Positions 62,901 through 64,000 of a DNA stretch of 64,000 nt are shown here, in pieces. How positions within the stretch are numbered: position 1 is the stretch's first letter; each line of letters opens with the position of its first letter. Position numbers and translations under genes: made by a program. Source of the stretch: Dryocosmus kuriphilus (Eukaryota; Arthropoda; Insecta; Hymenoptera; Cynipidae); contig CM076195.1 of assembly GCA_038277395.1 (NCBI GenBank), forward strand, positions 158,009,911 to 158,073,910. The letters run 5' to 3'. Below the pieces are notes generated by a model that worked only from the letters and a program-made list of their open reading frames with translations, searched no databases and was not told where the DNA came from.

Positions 62901-64000
62901 GATTATATGTTAACTAAAAAAGATGAATTGTTAAATAAAAGTAGAAAAGCTGAATTCTGAACAAAAAATGATTTTAAATAAAAATTAATTGAATTTTCAA
63001 CCAAAAAAAAAATTAACTTTCAAAAAAAAAATTTGAATTTTTTGGTAAAAAAGTTAGATTTTGAAACAAAAAAATTAATTTCTAATCAAAAGCAGTTATA
63101 CTTTCAATAAGAAAAAATTATTTTTCAACGGAAGAGTCTAATTTTTTACTGAAAATGATCAATTTAAAAAAAACAGATGAATTATGAACCCAAAGTAAGA
63201 AATTTTCAATAAGACATTTGAATTTCCACACAAGAAAGATGAATATTCAACAAAAAAATTGATTTTCAGCCAAACAGTTGAACTTTCAACAAAAAAAAAA
63301 ACACGATTTTTCAAACAAAAATGAATTTTTAGAAAAATCGATGAATTTATAAAAAAGAAAAAAACTTAAATTATCAACTAAAAAACATAAATTCTCAACC
63401 AAAACTGGAACGATTAAATTCTGAATACAAAATATTAATTTTGAACCAAAAATCATTGGATTTTCAATCACAAAAGGTGAATAACTTTTCAAACAAAAAT
63501 TTTATAGTTGACTTTTGAACAAACATATATTATTTTTCAAACAGAAATAGTTAATTAATTAACGAAAAAAAAGATATTTTCAATAAAACAGTTGAATTGA
63601 CACCCAGGAATGATGAATTAAAAAGAAAAATTTTATAGATTTGTTGAATTTCCAACAAAATAGTTCAATTTTCAATTAAAAGGATTATATGTTAACTAAA
63701 AAAGATGAATTGTTAAATAAAAGTAGAAAAGCTGAATTCTGAACAAAAAATGATTTTAAATAAAAATTAATTGAATTTTCAACCAAAAAAAAAAATTAAC
63801 TTTCAAAAAAAAATTTGAATTTTTTGGTAAAAAAGTTAGATTTTGAAACAAAAAAATTAATTTCTAATCAAAAGCAGTTATACTTTCAATAAGAAAAAAT
63901 GATTTTTTAACGGAAGAGTCTAATTTTTTACTGAAAATGATCAATTTAAAAAAAACAGATGAATTATGAACCCAAAGTAAGAAATTTTCAATAAGACATT
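47945..64000 (-). repeat. Array 3: ~0.78-kb tandem satellite, ~20 copies, running off the right edge
   Basis: The landmark CAACCAAAACTGGAACGAT recurs about every 780 bp from near 48575 to near 63400. Units are A-rich on the + strand. On the minus strand they read TTTGGTTGAGAATTTATG and CATCATTCTTGTGTGGAAAT, matching array 2 and array 1 words, so it is the same ancestral repeat inverted. The first unit (47945-48725) is the most diverged. A variant type (CGATTAAATTCTGAATACAA) recurs at about 50140, 53250, 60283 and 63400, i.e. 4, 9 and 4 units apart, showing segmental duplication. Minus-strand frames starting MKSYSSFVIENSMIFGSK are repeat artefacts, broken by A-run length changes. It lies inside TTF2 as an intron. 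Confidence 0.95.

Noticed and set aside
48347..63492. Repeated minus-strand ORFs of 60-125 codons beginning MKSYSSFVIENSMIFGSK or similar
   Set aside because: They recur once per satellite unit, are broken at different points by A-run length changes, and consist of low-complexity F/L/K/N/S residues. They are by-products of array 3.

Overview
The window is very AT-rich eukaryotic DNA, most likely from an insect. Exons are short, splice sites follow the GT..AG rule, and introns are swollen by satellites and foldback elements. Nothing bacterial (operons, Shine-Dalgarno sites, CRISPR) is present. I cannot name the order or species from the sequence alone.

Two genes are supported, both on the + strand. 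(1) A sodium/bile-acid cotransporter of the SLC10 family is spread over five exons: 9032-9241, 9322-9496, 11714-11976, 15403-15589 and 36300-36454. All splice phases agree and give 329 codons. These cover the whole transporter core with the Na+-site motifs intact. An N-terminal exon probably lies off the left edge. (2) The 5' part of the Snf2-family ATPase TTF2 (Drosophila lodestar) has exons 42458-42510, 43426-43871, 45807-45964 and 47440-47836. It again has consistent phases and stops just before the Walker A exon, which must lie beyond the right edge.

The rest is mostly repetitive. Array 1 (about 1735-8990) is a tandem array of a 1.7-kb unit upstream of SLC10 exon 1. SLC10 intron 3 (11977-15402) is almost entirely three side-by-side foldback elements. 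SLC10 intron 4 (20.7 kb) holds array 2, about 27 copies of a 0.70-kb unit with a four-unit higher-order pattern. The TTF2 intron after 47836 holds array 3, about 20 copies of a 0.78-kb unit running off the window. All three arrays descend from one ancestral repeat: array 3 is in the opposite orientation to array 2, and array 1 units carry both orientations. Sequence resembling hAT termini brackets array 2 and is part of the array 1 unit. The intergenic region holds a Mutator-like foldback element with a clear 9-bp target duplication (38403-39959). It also holds a CpG-rich island (about 41830-42200) that looks like the TTF2 promoter and first exon.

The most unusual points are the shared satellite family in opposite orientations within two neighbouring transcription units, the higher-order structure of array 2, its bracketing by transposon-like ends, and a spliced 165-codon reading frame that overlaps the TTF2 start codon.
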